From the NCBI GenBank assembly GCA_039720395.1, contig CM077823.1, positions 5,198,909-5,262,908 on the forward strand: a DNA stretch of 64,000 nt. The letters run 5' to 3'. The translations under genes and the position numbers were made by a program. Below the pieces are notes generated by a model. The model saw nothing but the letters and a program-made list of their open reading frames with translations. It was not told where the DNA came from and made no database searches. The DNA is from Liquidambar formosana. Lineage: Eukaryota; Streptophyta; Magnoliopsida; Saxifragales; Altingiaceae. Positions 33,260 through 46,001 of this stretch are shown here, piece by piece (the stretch's first letter is position 1; each line of letters begins with the position of its first letter).

Positions 33260-34422
33260 CACTACAACAAAATAGCTTTTTTATGACGTGTAAAACATGT
33301 AGTGAAAGGCTTTTGTTACGATGCACAAGCGCATGTCGTGTAGTGTGATGTCGTGGAAAGTCAGGACACATTAATGACCTACAATGTGCTTCGTAAAAAA
33401 CTTGTTGACAAATTCTACATTGTTGGTCTTTCCTTTGGGATCGTCTTCTCCAAGGAATTCTACATCAGATCTGAGGATAAAAACGCCCTAAAATTAGATC
33501 TGCTATATTAAACCATTTTTAAACTCCAAATTTAAGTTTATGAGGTAGAGAGATTGCCCTATTTATTAGCAATGGATGAAAAAAACGAGATCAAATCTGA
33601 AGATTCACTCATCTTCAGATGCACTCATATCTATAGGGATCTCAAGATCAACGCTTAGAATACAATTCTTACATGAATTGTGAGTTAGGATTGATGAAGG
33701 GGCAAACCCAAAAATAGATTTAGGTGATTTCTTCTATTTCTTCTTCTTAGCTTCCCTTCCCAGTGCTTTGACTCCTTCTCCACCTTCGTTGACAACTGAG
33801 TTCGTCAAGGACTCAGCTGGTGACTCCTCGCTGATCTTCTTCCACCAATTAGGAAGCAGAATACCCGCTAAAATTTGCAAAATGTAGGAGGCAAAATGGA
33901 AGAGTAGAGAACAGAAGAGTAAAGCGCACAAAAGTTAAAAAAAGACATTAGGGGAAGGAGCATGCGAAATGGAAGAGTAAAGCACCCAAAAAAAAAAGCA
34001 AAATATAGGAGGCAAATTGACCACTAAAATTTTGCGGAATTGCTCCTTTTTCTTTTTCCTTTTTTTTTTTTTTTTTAATAAACGTGTATAATGCGTTGTA
34101 AATAAGCTAATGTCAAGAAAGCACTTATGACGTACAAAACACGTCGTAAAAAATAAGTGAAATTCCCGGTAATATATTCGCAGGATTGCTCTTTTTTTAA
34201 CGACGTGTAGAGAACGTCGTAAATAAGCACTTCTCGCTATATCATTTACGACGCGCAAAACATGTTGTAATAAATGTCGTTGACGGCGTATTTTTTTTTG
34301 TATGTCGTGAATTCTGTCCATATGGGGTCTTTTAACGATGTACTAAATAAGCACGTCGTAAAAAACCCATATTAATGGCTTGCAACCATGCAAGTCGTAA
34401 ATACTCACTTTTAGTTGTAGTG
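33260..34422. mobile_element. Non-autonomous CACTA (En/Spm) element
   Basis: Termini CACTACAACAAAATAG and ...TTTTAGTTGTAGTG are inverted and of CACTA type. Flanking triplets are TAA and TGA, an imperfect 3-bp duplication. Subterminal repeats of the form ACGTCGTAAA or close to it occur at about 34093, 34140, 34214, 34350 and 34393, matching the known transposase-binding subterminal repeats of this superfamily. The interior (about 33400-34060) has no recognisable transposase. Confidence 0.85.
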
Positions 34423-34982
34423 TGAGTATTTAAGGGGAAGGCTTGAGAGACATGCTGACATAGTGGACAACTAAAAGATAAGACCGTGACCAATGTCGAT
34501 AGCTTAAAACTCGAATTGATGAGAAAATACTCTTGAATCCACAAGAAAATAACATACACCACATAAAAAACTATTAAGTATTGTTAATGATCAAAATAAT
34601 TGTTATTACCCATAAAGTAACAAGCCTATTTATCAAGAACTAATACTAGAGTTCTAACTAAACTAGGAATAGAAATATTTTATTTATTTATTTAATTTTG
34701 CTAAGTTAGGAATACTTGAGTTCTAAGTAAACTAAGAACATGAAGTAATTAAATTCTACTACACCTAGGAAAGCAATAAAATAAGCAACTAATTATAGAA
34801 TTTGGAATAAACAAAATTAGCAGAAAATAAAATAGCTAATATGCCGATCAGTCATGCGAACTATCAATTTTGAAACCCTTTCACTTAGACTTTTGATGCT
34901 CTAGGTCCTACATGAACTTATGTGCAACTTGTTTTACGTCACATGCTACGTGACACACTATTTTTTGTATAATAGTATAAAT

Positions 34983-35450
34983 ATAGGAAGATAATCAGAT
35001 GAGCACATACTAATATAACTTATATCAATACCTGCATTGGGGGTTGTATTTTGTGCATTAGTAGGTTATAGGGTACATTGGGCCAATGTATGGGATACAT
35101 CCTTAATGCGTGGTGCTGATATAACTTATATCAACATGTGCTGACCTGATTGGACTGTATATATATACAGCAATGATCCTATCAGCATGTGTTGATATAA
35201 GCTTATATTAGCACGTGCTGTACATATATCTATCTATCTATCTATCTATCTATATATATATATATATATATATAGGATAATGATCAGGTAAGCATGTGCT
35301 AATATAACTTATATCAAAACCCGCATTGGGAGTTGTACATTGTGCATTAGTAGGGTATGAAGTATGTTAGACCAATGCAAAGGATACAACCTCCAATGCA
35401 TGGTGCTGATATAACTTATATCAATACGTGTTGATGAAAACATAACCGTG
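34983..35450. repeat. Two MITE-like units with a TATC/TA microsatellite
   Basis: Units at about 34983-35152 and 35270-35440 share 'ctaatataacttatatcaa', 'cattgggggttgta' and 'tggtgctgatataacttata', so each is a small inverted-repeat element. Between them is an inverted fragment (35174-35222) and a (TATC)n(TA)n microsatellite at 35228-35275. Confidence 0.6.
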
Positions 35451-35822
35451 CGTATATATATATAGATATGCAGGTTTAGACATATATGTGATCACTAGAA
35501 ACATAGACATGCATTCATGTTCATGTAAACAGTTGTAGACATATGAATACGTAGATGTCCCTATATACCTATATGTGACCATGGATACATATATATGTCT
35601 ACATCCACATCTATCTAATCAATCTTTTATTTTTATTTTTATTTTTTTATAATATCTATACCTATCTATTACATATTATAATTAAGAGTTATATATGTTG
35701 ACATCAGCTAATGCTGACATGGCTTCTTAATAAGCTTTCCCTCCAAATTCTTGCATTATCCTCACTTTTGGGCCCACACCATGATGTCAGCAACTTATTA
35801 TTTCTTTCTTTCTTTCTTCTTC

Positions 35823-35826
35823 TTCT

Positions 35827-35874
<48 letters not shown>

Positions 35875-36500
35875 CCTTCTTTGTACGCACTCCCTTCTCC
35901 CTTTCCATCTTTCTTTCTTTTTTTTCCCCTTTTCAAATTTCAAACATAAAACCAGATCCGGCGAGATAAGCCTCAAATTCGGCGAGATCAGCCTTTCTGA
36001 TATTAGGAGAAAGCAGTCCAAGTTGCAGCAGTAGTCGATGGTGGTGATTCTCGCTGGACAAGAAGATCTAAATTCCTCCGACCCATAGCCGTCGGTGATC
36101 CCTCCGCTAGTGATGAAATGGCATTCGTTCTGTGACTCACTTTCTCTCTCATCTGTGAAATGACGAGGAAGAGGAGAGAGAGAAATGGAGGAAGATGGAA
36201 GAAGAGGAGAGGGGGGGAGATAAAAGAAGAGAGAGAGTGACAGAGAGAGTGTGACTGTGGAGAAAGAAAAAAAGAGGAGGAAGAAAGAGTGTGACGGTGG
36301 AGAGGAAAAAACAAAAGAAGAGGAAAAAGGAAAAGAAAAAATAAAAAAAAAAAGAGGCGTGAGTAGCACATATCTATCTTTTCCCTATCCATTCCTTCCT
36401 TCCCACTTCTTTTCACCTATCCCTTCCTTTCTTTCTTTTTTCTTTTTTTATTTTTTTTCTTCCCTTCCCCCTACAACTTTCTTTCTCATTCCTCTAATAT
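35823..36500. repeat. Long poly(T) tract and purine-rich low-complexity DNA
   Basis: About 50 T at 35823-35872, then 36150-36350 is GA-rich. Long open frames here, on both strands, are compositional artefacts. The stretch 35945-36145 is of ordinary composition, but no gene is recognised. Confidence 0.6.
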
Positions 36501-36741
36501 AAGTTTTTTTTTTTTAGGTAAGTATCTAATACAAGTTGTCAAAAGAATAATCTTGACTATAGGATTAACACTGAAAGGTTGTTTGGCAAACTTGAAAACT
36601 TGACCACTTAAGTTTAACCATTTTTTTTATTTCACATTGATTGTTAAATCTCTTTTTCCTAATAATCCTGTTTAACTAGACCGAGAGAGAATAATAGCAT
36701 TTTTGGTACTTATTTAAGTACTTTAAATAAAGTTACTGTTT

Positions 36742-36772
36742 GGTTCCCGCGTATCGCGCGGGTCCATTCTAA
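36742..36772 (+). mobile_element. Helitron-type 3' terminus
   Basis: Hairpin CCCGCG-tat-CGCGCGGG followed a few bases later by CTAA and then T: the Helitron 3' layout (hairpin, then CTRR, inserted before T). The matching 5' end was not found. Confidence 0.5.
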
Positions 36773-37276
36773 TATTATTATATAAAAGAGAGTGTACCAC
36801 ATGGCATGTCTCTGAAGCCTTTCCCTTAAATACTGAATGTGCCACGTGGCACATATCCTAAGCCATTAAACCAATTTGACTTAATAATTTATAAAAAGGA
36901 AAAAATGATATTAAATAAATAAATAATAATAATTATAGCAATTAATTATAGCAATTTAACTCTAGAATCTTAAAGGGAAAAAAAAATAAAGGTAAGAAAA
37001 TAATTAACCAATTAATTCACATACATTCTCTTCTGTCATTCATTATGGTAAATCCCAAAAATCATTGGATATAACTATATAGTTAGGATACGTAATATTT
37101 TGTGACCAAGAGATATTATTATTGGCCATAACTACTTTATTTTATTTATTTATTTTTCTTTTGCTAAAGGTAAGATGGGGAAGGATAAAGTCATAGGACC
37201 GCATATCAGCGTGACTAAATAGAAATAAATATATAGGTGATGAATTATATTGGTCATAATCATAAAAATATTATAT

Positions 37277-37475
37277 ATTATTCTGCGCATCACGTGGGAT
37301 ATTGCTCGTATATATATAAAAGTGACATTCAAGCCACTTTTTCACTCCATGTGTTGAGGTGGATGAGTTCTTTGAATTTGGAACTCATACATTAAGCCAC
37401 GTGTTCTTTGATCTAAGTTCTTTTTTTTAATTAAATTTTTTTCCCCACAGAAACTATAAATAACATTGACTTCAA
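37277..37475. repeat. Helitron-related repeat, copy also at 60460-60660
   Basis: The phrase 'cgtgggatattgctcgtata' and the following 'ggaactcatacatta.gccacgtg' recur at 60470-60605 with substitutions. Probably a Helitron end next to a second element start; type uncertain. Confidence 0.4.
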
Positions 37476-37536
37476 ACACCGTCAGCCGTTATGGGCAGTG
37501 CTTGGGATATCATTATGCCACCGGTTGGGTGTCCAC

Positions 37537-37851
37537 CGGGGGGGCCTTGGGGGGCACGTGCCCCCCCCCCGCTGAACCAATTTTTTTTTTTTTGGGAGAG
37601 ATATTACCATTTCATGACTATTTCTAAACATAATGCCAAAAAGAGGAAAATAGTAGTCATTGTAACGTATATTTACAGTCAATTTGTAATAAGTTGACAA
37701 GAAATCCTTTTTCTGGTATTAAATTGAAAAATGATAACTAAAAAGTAATTTTTTAAAAAAATTGCTTTCTAGAGCTTTTAGTTCTTAGTTCCCACTTCAT
37801 AAAATCATAGCATAATACCTCCCTTGGAGATAAATCCTAACTCCGCCCCTA
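37537..37851. mobile_element. Non-autonomous hAT element
   Basis: Perfect 8-bp duplication GTGTCCAC (37529-37536 and 37852-37859) brackets 315 bp whose right end is CTCCGCCCCTA. The left end has degenerated into G-rich sequence with a GGCACGTGCC palindrome. 8 bp is the hAT signature. Confidence 0.75.
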
Positions 37852-38049
37852 GTGTCCACTACTCCTGGTACTTTAGTAGGACTAGGTGTAGTTCTCTGCT
37901 TTGTATTTTGTTTAGGCCTCTTTTGTCATTGATTCTTAATGGATAGGATGCTACTATGTCACACCCATGTAGGAAAACCACTTTAGTTGGCACCCAACAC
38001 CCCCCCCAAAAAAAAAAAAAAAAAAAAAAAAAACCTTCAAACTATCCTA

Positions 38050-38740
38050 CTTACACTAGTCAAGTTCTTACTCCTTAGGTACCATACAAGGGCTAAAGGG
38101 CCCATTCAAGACATTATCCAACAACTGATACAAAAGACCAGAAGGTGATTTTGTCACAAGATACATAAATGGGCTGTGTCCTGCTTGGGTAACAAAGCAT
38201 TGCAACAAAAATAGTCTACCGGCCTGTGTAGCAAAAAGAAAACTCGATCACTATGGGGGCAGCTCATCCAAGAATATCTGCGCCTTCGAATGATTCAAAG
38301 AAGAGACTAAAGAATCGGTCCGTATAGGCACATGACACCAGCGTGTAATTGGTGAAACCATTTGAAGTCCAAACCGAATAGCACTCAACACATGCAACCA
38401 CTATATTAGTTGCGATACCAGTATTGATGGTGAGACCCTAAATAATTCTTCTCGAGCATCTCAAATGATTGAGAGAGCTTTAAGCAATTCTTGGTAGTTA
38501 GCCTTAATGTAATCTGAAGCAAACGTTCGAGCACTGGACATTAACCTGAGAGCATTCATAGGTATTTCGTTGAAGATATAGGCATTGCGGCTTCTCCAAA
38601 GGTATTATAAAACAGTAGGGTTTGGAAAGGAATCTGGAAGTTATTAGCACAATACGATTATCTTTGCTAAGCCTCTGGAAAGATAAAGGATTAATATGAT
38701 CATGAGAGAGGCCGGAAGAGATCATTAATATAAGCTATTT
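38050..38740 (-). pseudogene. Probable LINE remnant (3' part of ORF2)
   Basis: Minus-strand reading gives LWRSRNAYIF near 38600, resembling the 'LW..RN..IF' signature that ends the RT zinc-binding domain of plant LINE ORF2. It then gives degenerate sequence with several stops where an RNase H domain would be. No intact frame. Assignment rests on a short motif. Confidence 0.4.
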
Positions 38741-38868
38741 AAAAAAAAATTAACAATCAACGATCATATGTACCGGCCAACACTAAATTGATCGAATACC
38801 CTTCTTGTAATTTTCTGTGTATTTGCTTCATTTCTAAAACAAAAAATTATAATAAAACAATAAAATAA

Positions 38869-39173
38869 TGGCATGTTTGGTTGTCAAATTCGAAATTAAA
38901 TAATTCAAGAAATTTTACATACATACTGTTAAAGGCACACTCCATCATGTTCAACTAACAAATTCAAGAAAATGAAAGTTATCATCGCAAATAAGAGTGA
39001 CAATTCAAAATAGTGGTATTTCATAAATTCCTTAAAATTGATTGTATAACATCAACTATAGTGATAACTACAATATTTTAAAACATTCTAATTCAAGGTG
39101 ACAGATTTATGCCTTCAGCCCTATGTAAAATTTCTTGAATTGTTTAATTTCGAATTAGACAACCAAACAGGCT
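38869..39173. mobile_element. Tourist-like MITE (PIF/Harbinger)
   Basis: Inverted repeats of about 50 bp start GGCATGTTTGGTTGTC and end GACAACCAAACAGGCT, both running into AATTCGAAATTAAA. Flanking triplets are TAA on both sides (38866-38868, 39174-39176), the Harbinger-type target. Confidence 0.85.
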
Positions 39174-39176
39174 TAA

Positions 39177-40095
39177 GTGATTTTATACTCCTAATCCTTG
39201 CCTTTAATTCAAAACAATTGGATTAATTTTGTCTGCTCGTGAGAATGATAAGAAAGGGTATTTTGGTCATGTTCGACATCAAGTTTATTTTATAGAATCT
39301 TTGAGCTTCAAATGATATTATACCTAGCGAAATGGCTTGGGATCGGGTAAGTTATAATTTTTCAGGCTTTATTCTATTGGGATGTACACTAAACAATAAT
39401 ATTGACATTCAAAAATATATAATTTCTACATGTTTCCTGTGTTTTTCTAGTCAATAATTTCTTTGAAATTAGAAATTTAAAAGTTCGAAGCATCTCTAGC
39501 ATAACAACAGTGGTTTCTTTTTGCTAAATTACCCTTTCAATGGCACATTGGTTCCCTTGCTCTAGTACTTTTCTATTTTTACACTTTTTTTTTTCCCCCA
39601 AAAAAGGAGGGGAAAAAAGAGAGACCACAACTGAACAATCAACAAAGCAAGAAAAGGCATTCACACTCAATATCCCTAACTACATAAAATGATTCTTACA
39701 AATTCAAACAATTTGAAGTCATGAGATTTGAACCATGGAAACAACACTCTTAAAATATTTTTTTGGACAATCGATAGAACCTACCCCTACCCCTATCTTT
39801 AATTATTGTGAACCCTTGATTATTATGGAAATAAGAGAGATTTCATTAGTGTTCTTGCAGAAGGGGGTTCTACGAGTTAAGGTAGACTAACTGACCCCTT
39901 GTGTGTAGTACTTCTTGATTTTCCTACAATCTAAAGTGTGAGGATTCTGGAAGAGAGTAGGCTTGAGTTCTCCCCCTTGTTGACTGAATAGGGAATACCT
40001 TAGATAAATAGGCAAAGTTGGGGTTTTTAATTGGATTTTCCAACTAGTAGAATTTTTTTACTCCATCCTTTTTGGCATCAATTTGAATTCTAAAT
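39177..40095. other. No gene seen
   Basis: AT-rich sequence with a short A/G tract (39585-39620). No open frame with recognisable features. Confidence 0.4.
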
Positions 40096-40779
40096 TTGAT
40101 TGGAGGACTTGGTCCTCCGTATGGTAATGTAATCCTCCGGATATTGATACGTGTTACTTGATGTGGACCCATATTAATTTGTTGATTTATGTTGACATGC
40201 ATTTTTCTTGTATATGAGCCTACATCTTTTCACTTAATGGCGCTGACAAGTCCTATGTTGCTGACCCACTTTTATTAAGTGGTTCCCAATTCATCCCCAG
40301 CTTGGCATGTTGGATTTTGACTGATCAAAAGGTCAAATTGTTCGACCATTAACCAATCAAATGGTGGTTTGAGTTTCACTAAATTTACAATGTTTAAAAC
40401 AAATGTTCTAAAAAAGGTTCTTTCCCTTTTTCTCTCTTTAGTTGTTAATTTTTTTTTTATTGTAAAATGGAGTGGTGTCCAGATTATCAGGCTAGACCAC
40501 CCAATAAAATTCTACAAGTACGGATTATACAAGGAGATGGAACTCGGAAGTAGTATTAACTGTGATCATTTAAAAAGTGTGTACAAATTGCTATAACTAA
40601 TAAGCTAATATCAAAATGGTAAAACTAGTGTTGGGAGTCGAGAAATGACTTAGGTAAGTTGGTGGTAGGCAATTCCCTTGCTTTATTTGAAGCTATTTGA
40701 GTGTGGAAATTAGTGAAGCAATAATTGCATGTGAGATATCTTAGGTCTCATCAAGAGAGTAAGAGACTAAGACACTACA

Positions 40780-41288
40780 TTTGTACCAACATTAATGGTA
40801 TTGTCAAGGAGAGACAATCAATAATTTGTTCGAGCTTTCACTTCTTCATTTGCATCACCCACACTGCCAGGCTCACTTGTTTCTCTGGGAGTTTAAAGTT
40901 AAGGCAGGCCTTGCACATAAAACCTCCGGGAGGACCACTCCAAATAAATGCACATCCAACTTTTTAGTTAATTGCCGTCTTTAAATACTTTGGATCAATA
41001 TACCCAAAGCTTTCCTTCACTTGAGTACTTACATGAGTTTTATCAATTATGGGACTTGTTTTGGACAATCCAAAATTGGCAACCTTGGCAATATATGATA
41101 CCCTTTGTGACATGTTTTAAGTCTTAATATCTCCATGTATGATACCCTTCGTGACACCTGTAAGAAGGTAGTGAATTCCACGAGCAACTCCAATAGTGAT
41201 TTCTAACTTCTTATTCGGCGACAGTGGTGGCAATCTATTTCCATATAGATCATTCCTATGTAGCCCTTTTGGCATGTATGCTTAGAGC
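40780..41288 (-). pseudogene. CrRLK1L-type kinase fragment, locus A left arm
   Basis: The minus reading gives fragments of a receptor kinase: LEITIGVARGIHYL, GIIHGDIK (catalytic loop with HGD for HRD), [23 protein letters not shown] and EKQVSLAVWVMQMKK. The order and the DQTHVST/SFGY.DPEY context fit the FERONIA/THESEUS family. Stops and frameshifts are present, the DFG Asp is lost, and the ATP-binding lobe is missing. Confidence 0.75.
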
Positions 41289-41294
41289 ACTATT

Positions 41295-41717
41295 CCACGA
41301 GTACATGCCAAAAGGGCTGCTGATCACCTTTATAGAAAGGAACCGCTACCATGGAATAAGAGGTTCAGAATCACTATTGGAGCATCTCATGAAATTCATT
41401 ACCTTTACACAGGGATCAGGATGGGTATTATACATAGAGGTATTAAAAGTGTGGACATATCGCTTGACCATAATTATATTGCCAATGTTGCCCATTTTGG
41501 ATTGTGCAAAAAAGGTTCCACAATTGATCAGGCCCATTTAAGTACTCAAGTGAAAAGCTTCGGGTATCTTAATCCTAAGTATTTTGAGACAAAGCGACTA
41601 ACCAAGAAATCGGATGTGTTTTCATTTGAAGTGGTGCTGCTGGTGCTTTTTTGTGCTAGGCATGCCATTAATTCTAAATTCCTGAAGGAACAAATCAACC
41701 TGGCAAAATGGGCACTG
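41295..41717 (+). pseudogene. CrRLK1L-type kinase fragment, locus A right arm
   Basis: Contains GIIHRGIKS (HRG for HRD), HNYIANVAHFGLCKK (HFG for DFG), [29 protein letters not shown] and KEQINLAKWA. It covers kinase subdomains V to about IX only. Active-site residues are substituted, so it cannot be a working kinase. Cut off at 41716 by a repeat. Confidence 0.78.
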
Positions 41718-42906
41718 TAATACCCATAAATTATCAATAAGATATTACGGGTTTAATATGTTTTAATTTGGGTAATAAACTGTTCTTGTCAATCTTTACA
41801 TGCTTGGGTATAGCATGTAGTGATTTATGGGGCTTTTGGACATGCATGAAAGATAATTATATGATTTTTTGCATAATATGTGTGTATATATGCATATGGT
41901 TAGCATAACATTCATTTTATTTCATTTAAGGCAATAGCTTACTGCCTAGCCCAATCGATCAGGTGATCGGGCCACGACCCCTCGATCGATCGGGGTTCGA
42001 CAGTCATTTTTTTTAATGCAAAATGATGCATGTACCTTTCAAAGATTATAACCCCCTAGTTTGGCCCAACCCCTTAGACCCATATGTTGCATTTTGGGTG
42101 TGTTAGAGAGAGAAAAAGAGGAAGAATGAGAGAAGGAGCTAGAGAAAGGGAGGGGACGATGGAGAGAGAAAGAATTTCTCCTTCCATTCTCATTAGGATT
42201 GGCAATGAGAATTTCTCATGGGTTTTCATGCACTATGGGTTTGATTTCTATTCCTTCCACCTTGGATCTACACTTTATTTACATCTTGGGAGTGTTGTTC
42301 ATGCCTTTTGAAGTTGGGGTTTCTTATTTGGGTTCATACATGTGCATTTTGAGGTTGGATTAATATATTCACACATTTTGGAGTTTGTACAAGGCTTTAG
42401 GACTACTTTGGCTTCATCCATGAACATGGGTTTTCATCTTCACCAAATTTCTTACATTTGGGAGTTAGGGTTTACATTGGGAGGCTTGGATATATTTCAC
42501 TCCCACAACATCCATGGTGCATTTTCTACGTATTTCATGGAAGTAGGTGCAATTTTCATAGGTTGAAACTATGGTTATGATAATAGGGATAATATTATCA
42601 TATTGTGTATTATTATTGGGCTTTGATTTCTCATGATTTCATTGAATAAATCTTGAGTTAAAAATATTGGGTATCTTATGTTTGAATTGAAATTACACCT
42701 ATTGTGAATTTTAGGGATAAATGTATAGGTTTTTAGGAATTATAAATGTATGGAATTATGGATAAATTTAGATGTTTACTTTGTGATTTTAATTTATGAA
42801 TTCTTGGATATAAATCATAAATAATTTTCTATGTTATGTTATTTTTATCATAATTTGGAATAATTATAGGATTTACTATGAATATGGATTTTGTGGGAAT
42901 TATGTA

Positions 42907-44043
42907 TGTTAGCCTCAAGGTTTCATTCCATGAATATATTATGATTTTGATGATAACAAAGCATTGATAGTTATGGACTAATGTTTTATCATTGAAGTTG
43001 ATCATTATAAGCATGGTTTTTCTATACTCAAATATGCTATTATCATAAGAAGAAAACCAAAGAGAGCAAGAGAAGCAAAGATCCTCAAGGAAGATAAGAT
43101 TTCAACCTCAAGAAACCCATGAAGTGAAGACTTGAAGATATTGAAGACTTGAGTATTTGGACAGCTCATTTGAGAAGGTTGAAAGTTAAGTTTGAGATGG
43201 CTGAAAGTCTGAAGCAAAGGAACCCAATTTATACATTCTCTGGAATTTTTAGACGGCTCATTTGAGACGGTTGAAAAATGTTTTTGAGACAGCTGAAAGT
43301 ATTTTCAGCCGGTTGAAATCATCGTTCTGACAGAATAATGGTTAGTTTTTAAAGTACGATTTGATCCGAAAAGTGCTCCAATGGCCATATTTTCAAAAGG
43401 GCTCATACCAAACGGTCATAAACCATCAAAACCTATTTAAATGGTGTCTCAAACACTATGGATGGATGGATTAATAAAAGGAAAAAGATTATACTATTCT
43501 TATTCATTATCAAGCCCTAGATCCACAAACTTGAGCTTTCATTATTCATATCATACTAGATTAACTTTAATTCTTCATTCACCCTATCAAGAAGGATTTG
43601 TGGTTGTACTACTTTCACATCTATATTTGAGAGAGATTGAGGGTTGGGCATAACCCTTGTTGAGCAAAGGGGATTTGCTTGTTGTAAAGGTTTGATTTAC
43701 ACCCGCAAGTAGATTGGGTTTGATCTTCACCCGGAAGTAGATTGTGTAAAGGTTTGATCAATACCCGTAAGTAGATTGGGTTTGATGTTCACTCGCAAGG
43801 AGATTGGTTAGTGGATTTGGAATCCTCAAGCAGAGTTCTTGAGGCGAGGATGTAGGTGGGAGAGCCAAACCTCGTTATATCTTGTGTTTGATTTCTCTAA
43901 CTTTCTCCTATTTATTTGCTTTCATTAATTGTGTTATTTGACTCATTGTTTATATTTATTATATTTGCAAATTTTTTTTAAAGTTTCATATATTTTGCAT
44001 CAACCCAATTCATTCCCCTCTAGGGTTGATTCTTAGGCTAACA
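42907..44043 (+). mobile_element. Copia-type solo LTR (SIRE/Maximus-like)
   Basis: TGTTAGCCTC...AGGCTAACA with perfect 5-bp duplication ATGTA (42902-42906 and 44044-44048). Related copies are at 61938-63219 (inverse orientation) and as a fragment near 47400-47559. The shared block 'gagagccaaacctcgtta' is diagnostic. Confidence 0.88.
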
Positions 44044-44225
44044 ATGTAAATGATTTTGATAAAATCATTTTATAGTGCATTTCATTCATGGAAGGTATAA
44101 CCATGCATAATTGAATTTAATAATCAACTGGGTAATGTTGATGGTCATTAGAGTCCGGCCTACTGTGTTCCTATATGGGATGTCATGCTATGTTGTCTCG
44201 ATGTTAAGGTTGTTACGATCCCAAG

Positions 44226-44958
44226 TAGGGCTGAAAACAAGCCAAGCCGAGCTGAGCTTTGGAGTGCTTAGGCTTAGCTCGTTAAAAAGATTGTTCATTA
44301 GTAAACGAGCCGAGCTTTTTAATGAGCCTAAATTTTGAGCTTGAGCTCGGCTTGTTAGAAAATATTCGAGCTCGAGCTTGGCTCGTTTAGAATTTATTTA
44401 TTTATTTATTTTTTGGGATAAGTGGTTTAGAATAATCACCCAAAGCATAAACCATAAAGAACACATCATCCCAAGCATAAACCAAGAAATTAACAATAAG
44501 AAACATCATCCAAGCATAAACTATAAATAACCCAAAATCAAAACCCCATAAGGCTATAACTGCTTTCAATACTATTAAATAAAAAGCTGCAATAAGCTTA
44601 AAAAAACTAAAATTATTGGTTGGAGGCTTGGAGCACATTATAACACCCATATGTGCTTCAAAACTAGTCATCAACATCTACTATTAGGGAATGAATATCT
44701 CTTTCATGCCAAAATGTACAATAAGACAATTATGCCTCAACTCACGAGCCCTTAAACGAGCTCACTAACGAGCTTTTTCTCGAGCCCCTAAAATTCAAGC
44801 ATTTCATCAAGCTCTTAACGAGTTTGTTTACAATCCTAAACAAGCCTAGAATTCAGGCTTGAGCTTGGCTCATTTATTAATTAATCGAGCTCGAGCTGAG
44901 CCCTTAACAAGCTTTCTCACGAGCTATTACTGAGCAGCTCAACTCGTTTGCAACCCTA
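44226..44958. mobile_element. Non-autonomous hAT element rich in GAGCTCGAG
   Basis: Ends TAGGGCTGAAAACAAG and CTCGTTTGCAACCCTA are inverted. Flanking octamers ATCCCAAG and GTCCTAAG agree in 6 of 8. Subterminal regions are full of GAGCTCG/GAGCCGAG motifs, usual in this family. No transposase. Confidence 0.8.
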
Positions 44959-45253
44959 GTCCTAAGTAAGGATGTTGTGCTGTGTTTTCTCGAGAGGTTA
45001 CTGCGGTCCCTTTTTGGATGTCTTGCCGTGTTTCCTCTTTACGCACGTGGCCCTTGGGTTATGGGTAGGACTTGATAGCGTAACTCATGGGAAATTAATT
45101 ACATTAGACATGGAGTCGAGTCACATGCATTGTGCATCATGCATTATTTATTATAAGTTATGGATTATAACTTAATTTTTGGTTAAGTAATATACATAGT
45201 TAGTTTATTTTCTTTAAATGATATAACTGGTTTATTTATATCATTACTTTAAT

Positions 45254-45592
45254 TTACTTATGTAAAATTGTGCCTACTAAGTTGTTGAACTCAAGCCTAT
45301 CAAAAGCAATTTGAAGCTCTTCATAATTAAAGGATTCATCAAGATTAGAGTTTACCTCCTCTTCTTGTGCCATGAAACAAAAATGAGCTACAACATCTTT
45401 ATTGCTTGATGCTTTAATTGACTCACTATCTTCTTCAACATATTCACGAGCTTTTATAGTGAGCCCATGTGTTGTAAGGTTGCCATTTAGATCGCTTAGG
45501 GTCATCTTGAGATCTCTTGTTTGAAGGATGGCAGTGGTCATAGAATCACAACATTTAGGAAGACACCTAAGTATTTTTCTCACCAATTCAGA
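45254..45592 (-). pseudogene. Copia gag fragment (SIRE/Maximus type)
   Basis: 110 codons on the minus strand without a stop: VRKILRCLPKCCDSMTTAI, then LTTHGLTIKAREYVEEDSE, then CFMAQEEEVNS and YEELQIAFDRL. This is the order found in copia gag proteins of the SIRE/Maximus group, from the gag core to the pre-zinc-knuckle region. No LTR or pol joins it, so it is an isolated fragment between family C and kinase locus B. Confidence 0.8.
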
Positions 45593-45722
45593 GTTAGTAT
45601 TAATATTTGCATGTAAGATATCTTAGGTCTCATCATGAGACCTAGGACACTACATTTGTACACTATAAATGGTACTGGTATGGAGATGACCTAATTTGTT
45701 CTAGCTTGCACTTCTTCTTCAT

Positions 45723-46001
45723 CTACATCACCCACATTGCGAGACTCATTTGTTCCTTTGGGAATTTAGAATTAAGGGCAGGCCTCGCACACAACACCTC
45801 GAACAAGACCACTCCAATTGAATACATATCTGACTTTAATTGCCTTGTCCTAAAATACTCAGGATCAAAGTACTTGAAGCTTTCTTTCACTTGAGTACTC
45901 ACATTGGTCCTATCAATTGTGGGATTTCTTTTGGAGAATTCAAAATTGACAATATAATTATGGTAAATAACCCATTTTGGATTATCCAAAAAAGGTCCCA
46001 C
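45723..46001 (-). pseudogene. CrRLK1L-type kinase fragment, locus B left arm
   Basis: Open for 92 codons: EFSKRNPTIDRTNVSTQVKE, then YFDPEYF, KSDMYSIGVVLFEVLCARPA and KEQMSLAMWVM. It keeps the activation-segment and helix-F parts; the catalytic loop is absent because the palindrome centre lies just before it. Confidence 0.75.

Larger units (their letters stand above)
40096..41735. repeat. Kinase inverted-duplication locus A
   Basis: Left arm (about 40096-41288) has a CrRLK1L kinase fragment on the minus strand with about 0.65 kb of its 3' flank. The right arm (about 41295-41717) has a homologous fragment on the + strand. The arms meet head to head within the kinase phrase that reads MPKG (catgccaaaagggctg in both). 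The left arm is also a direct repeat of 47560-48390. The right arm is cut by the repeat starting at 41716. Confidence 0.75.
41716..45257 (+). mobile_element. Large repeat family C, copy 1, with nested insertions
   Basis: Starts TGTAATACCC and shares its beginning (gggtttaat), GATCGATC-rich part, AG-rich part (42100-42180) and late part (about 44080-45180: 'aaccatgcat', 'tcacatgcatt') with the copy at 51807-55615. It is interrupted by a copia-type solo LTR (42907-44043) and a hAT element (44226-44958). No coding domain is found, so it may be a large non-autonomous LTR element or solo LTR. The right border is approximate. Confidence 0.55.

Noticed and set aside
35704..36502. Long open frames on both strands around the poly(T) tract
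   Set aside because: They are made of homopolymer and GA/CT repeats; no domain, and both strands are open at once.
41295..41717. A working receptor kinase gene
   Set aside because: Only subdomains V to IX remain, HRD and DFG are substituted, and a repeat cuts the 3' end.
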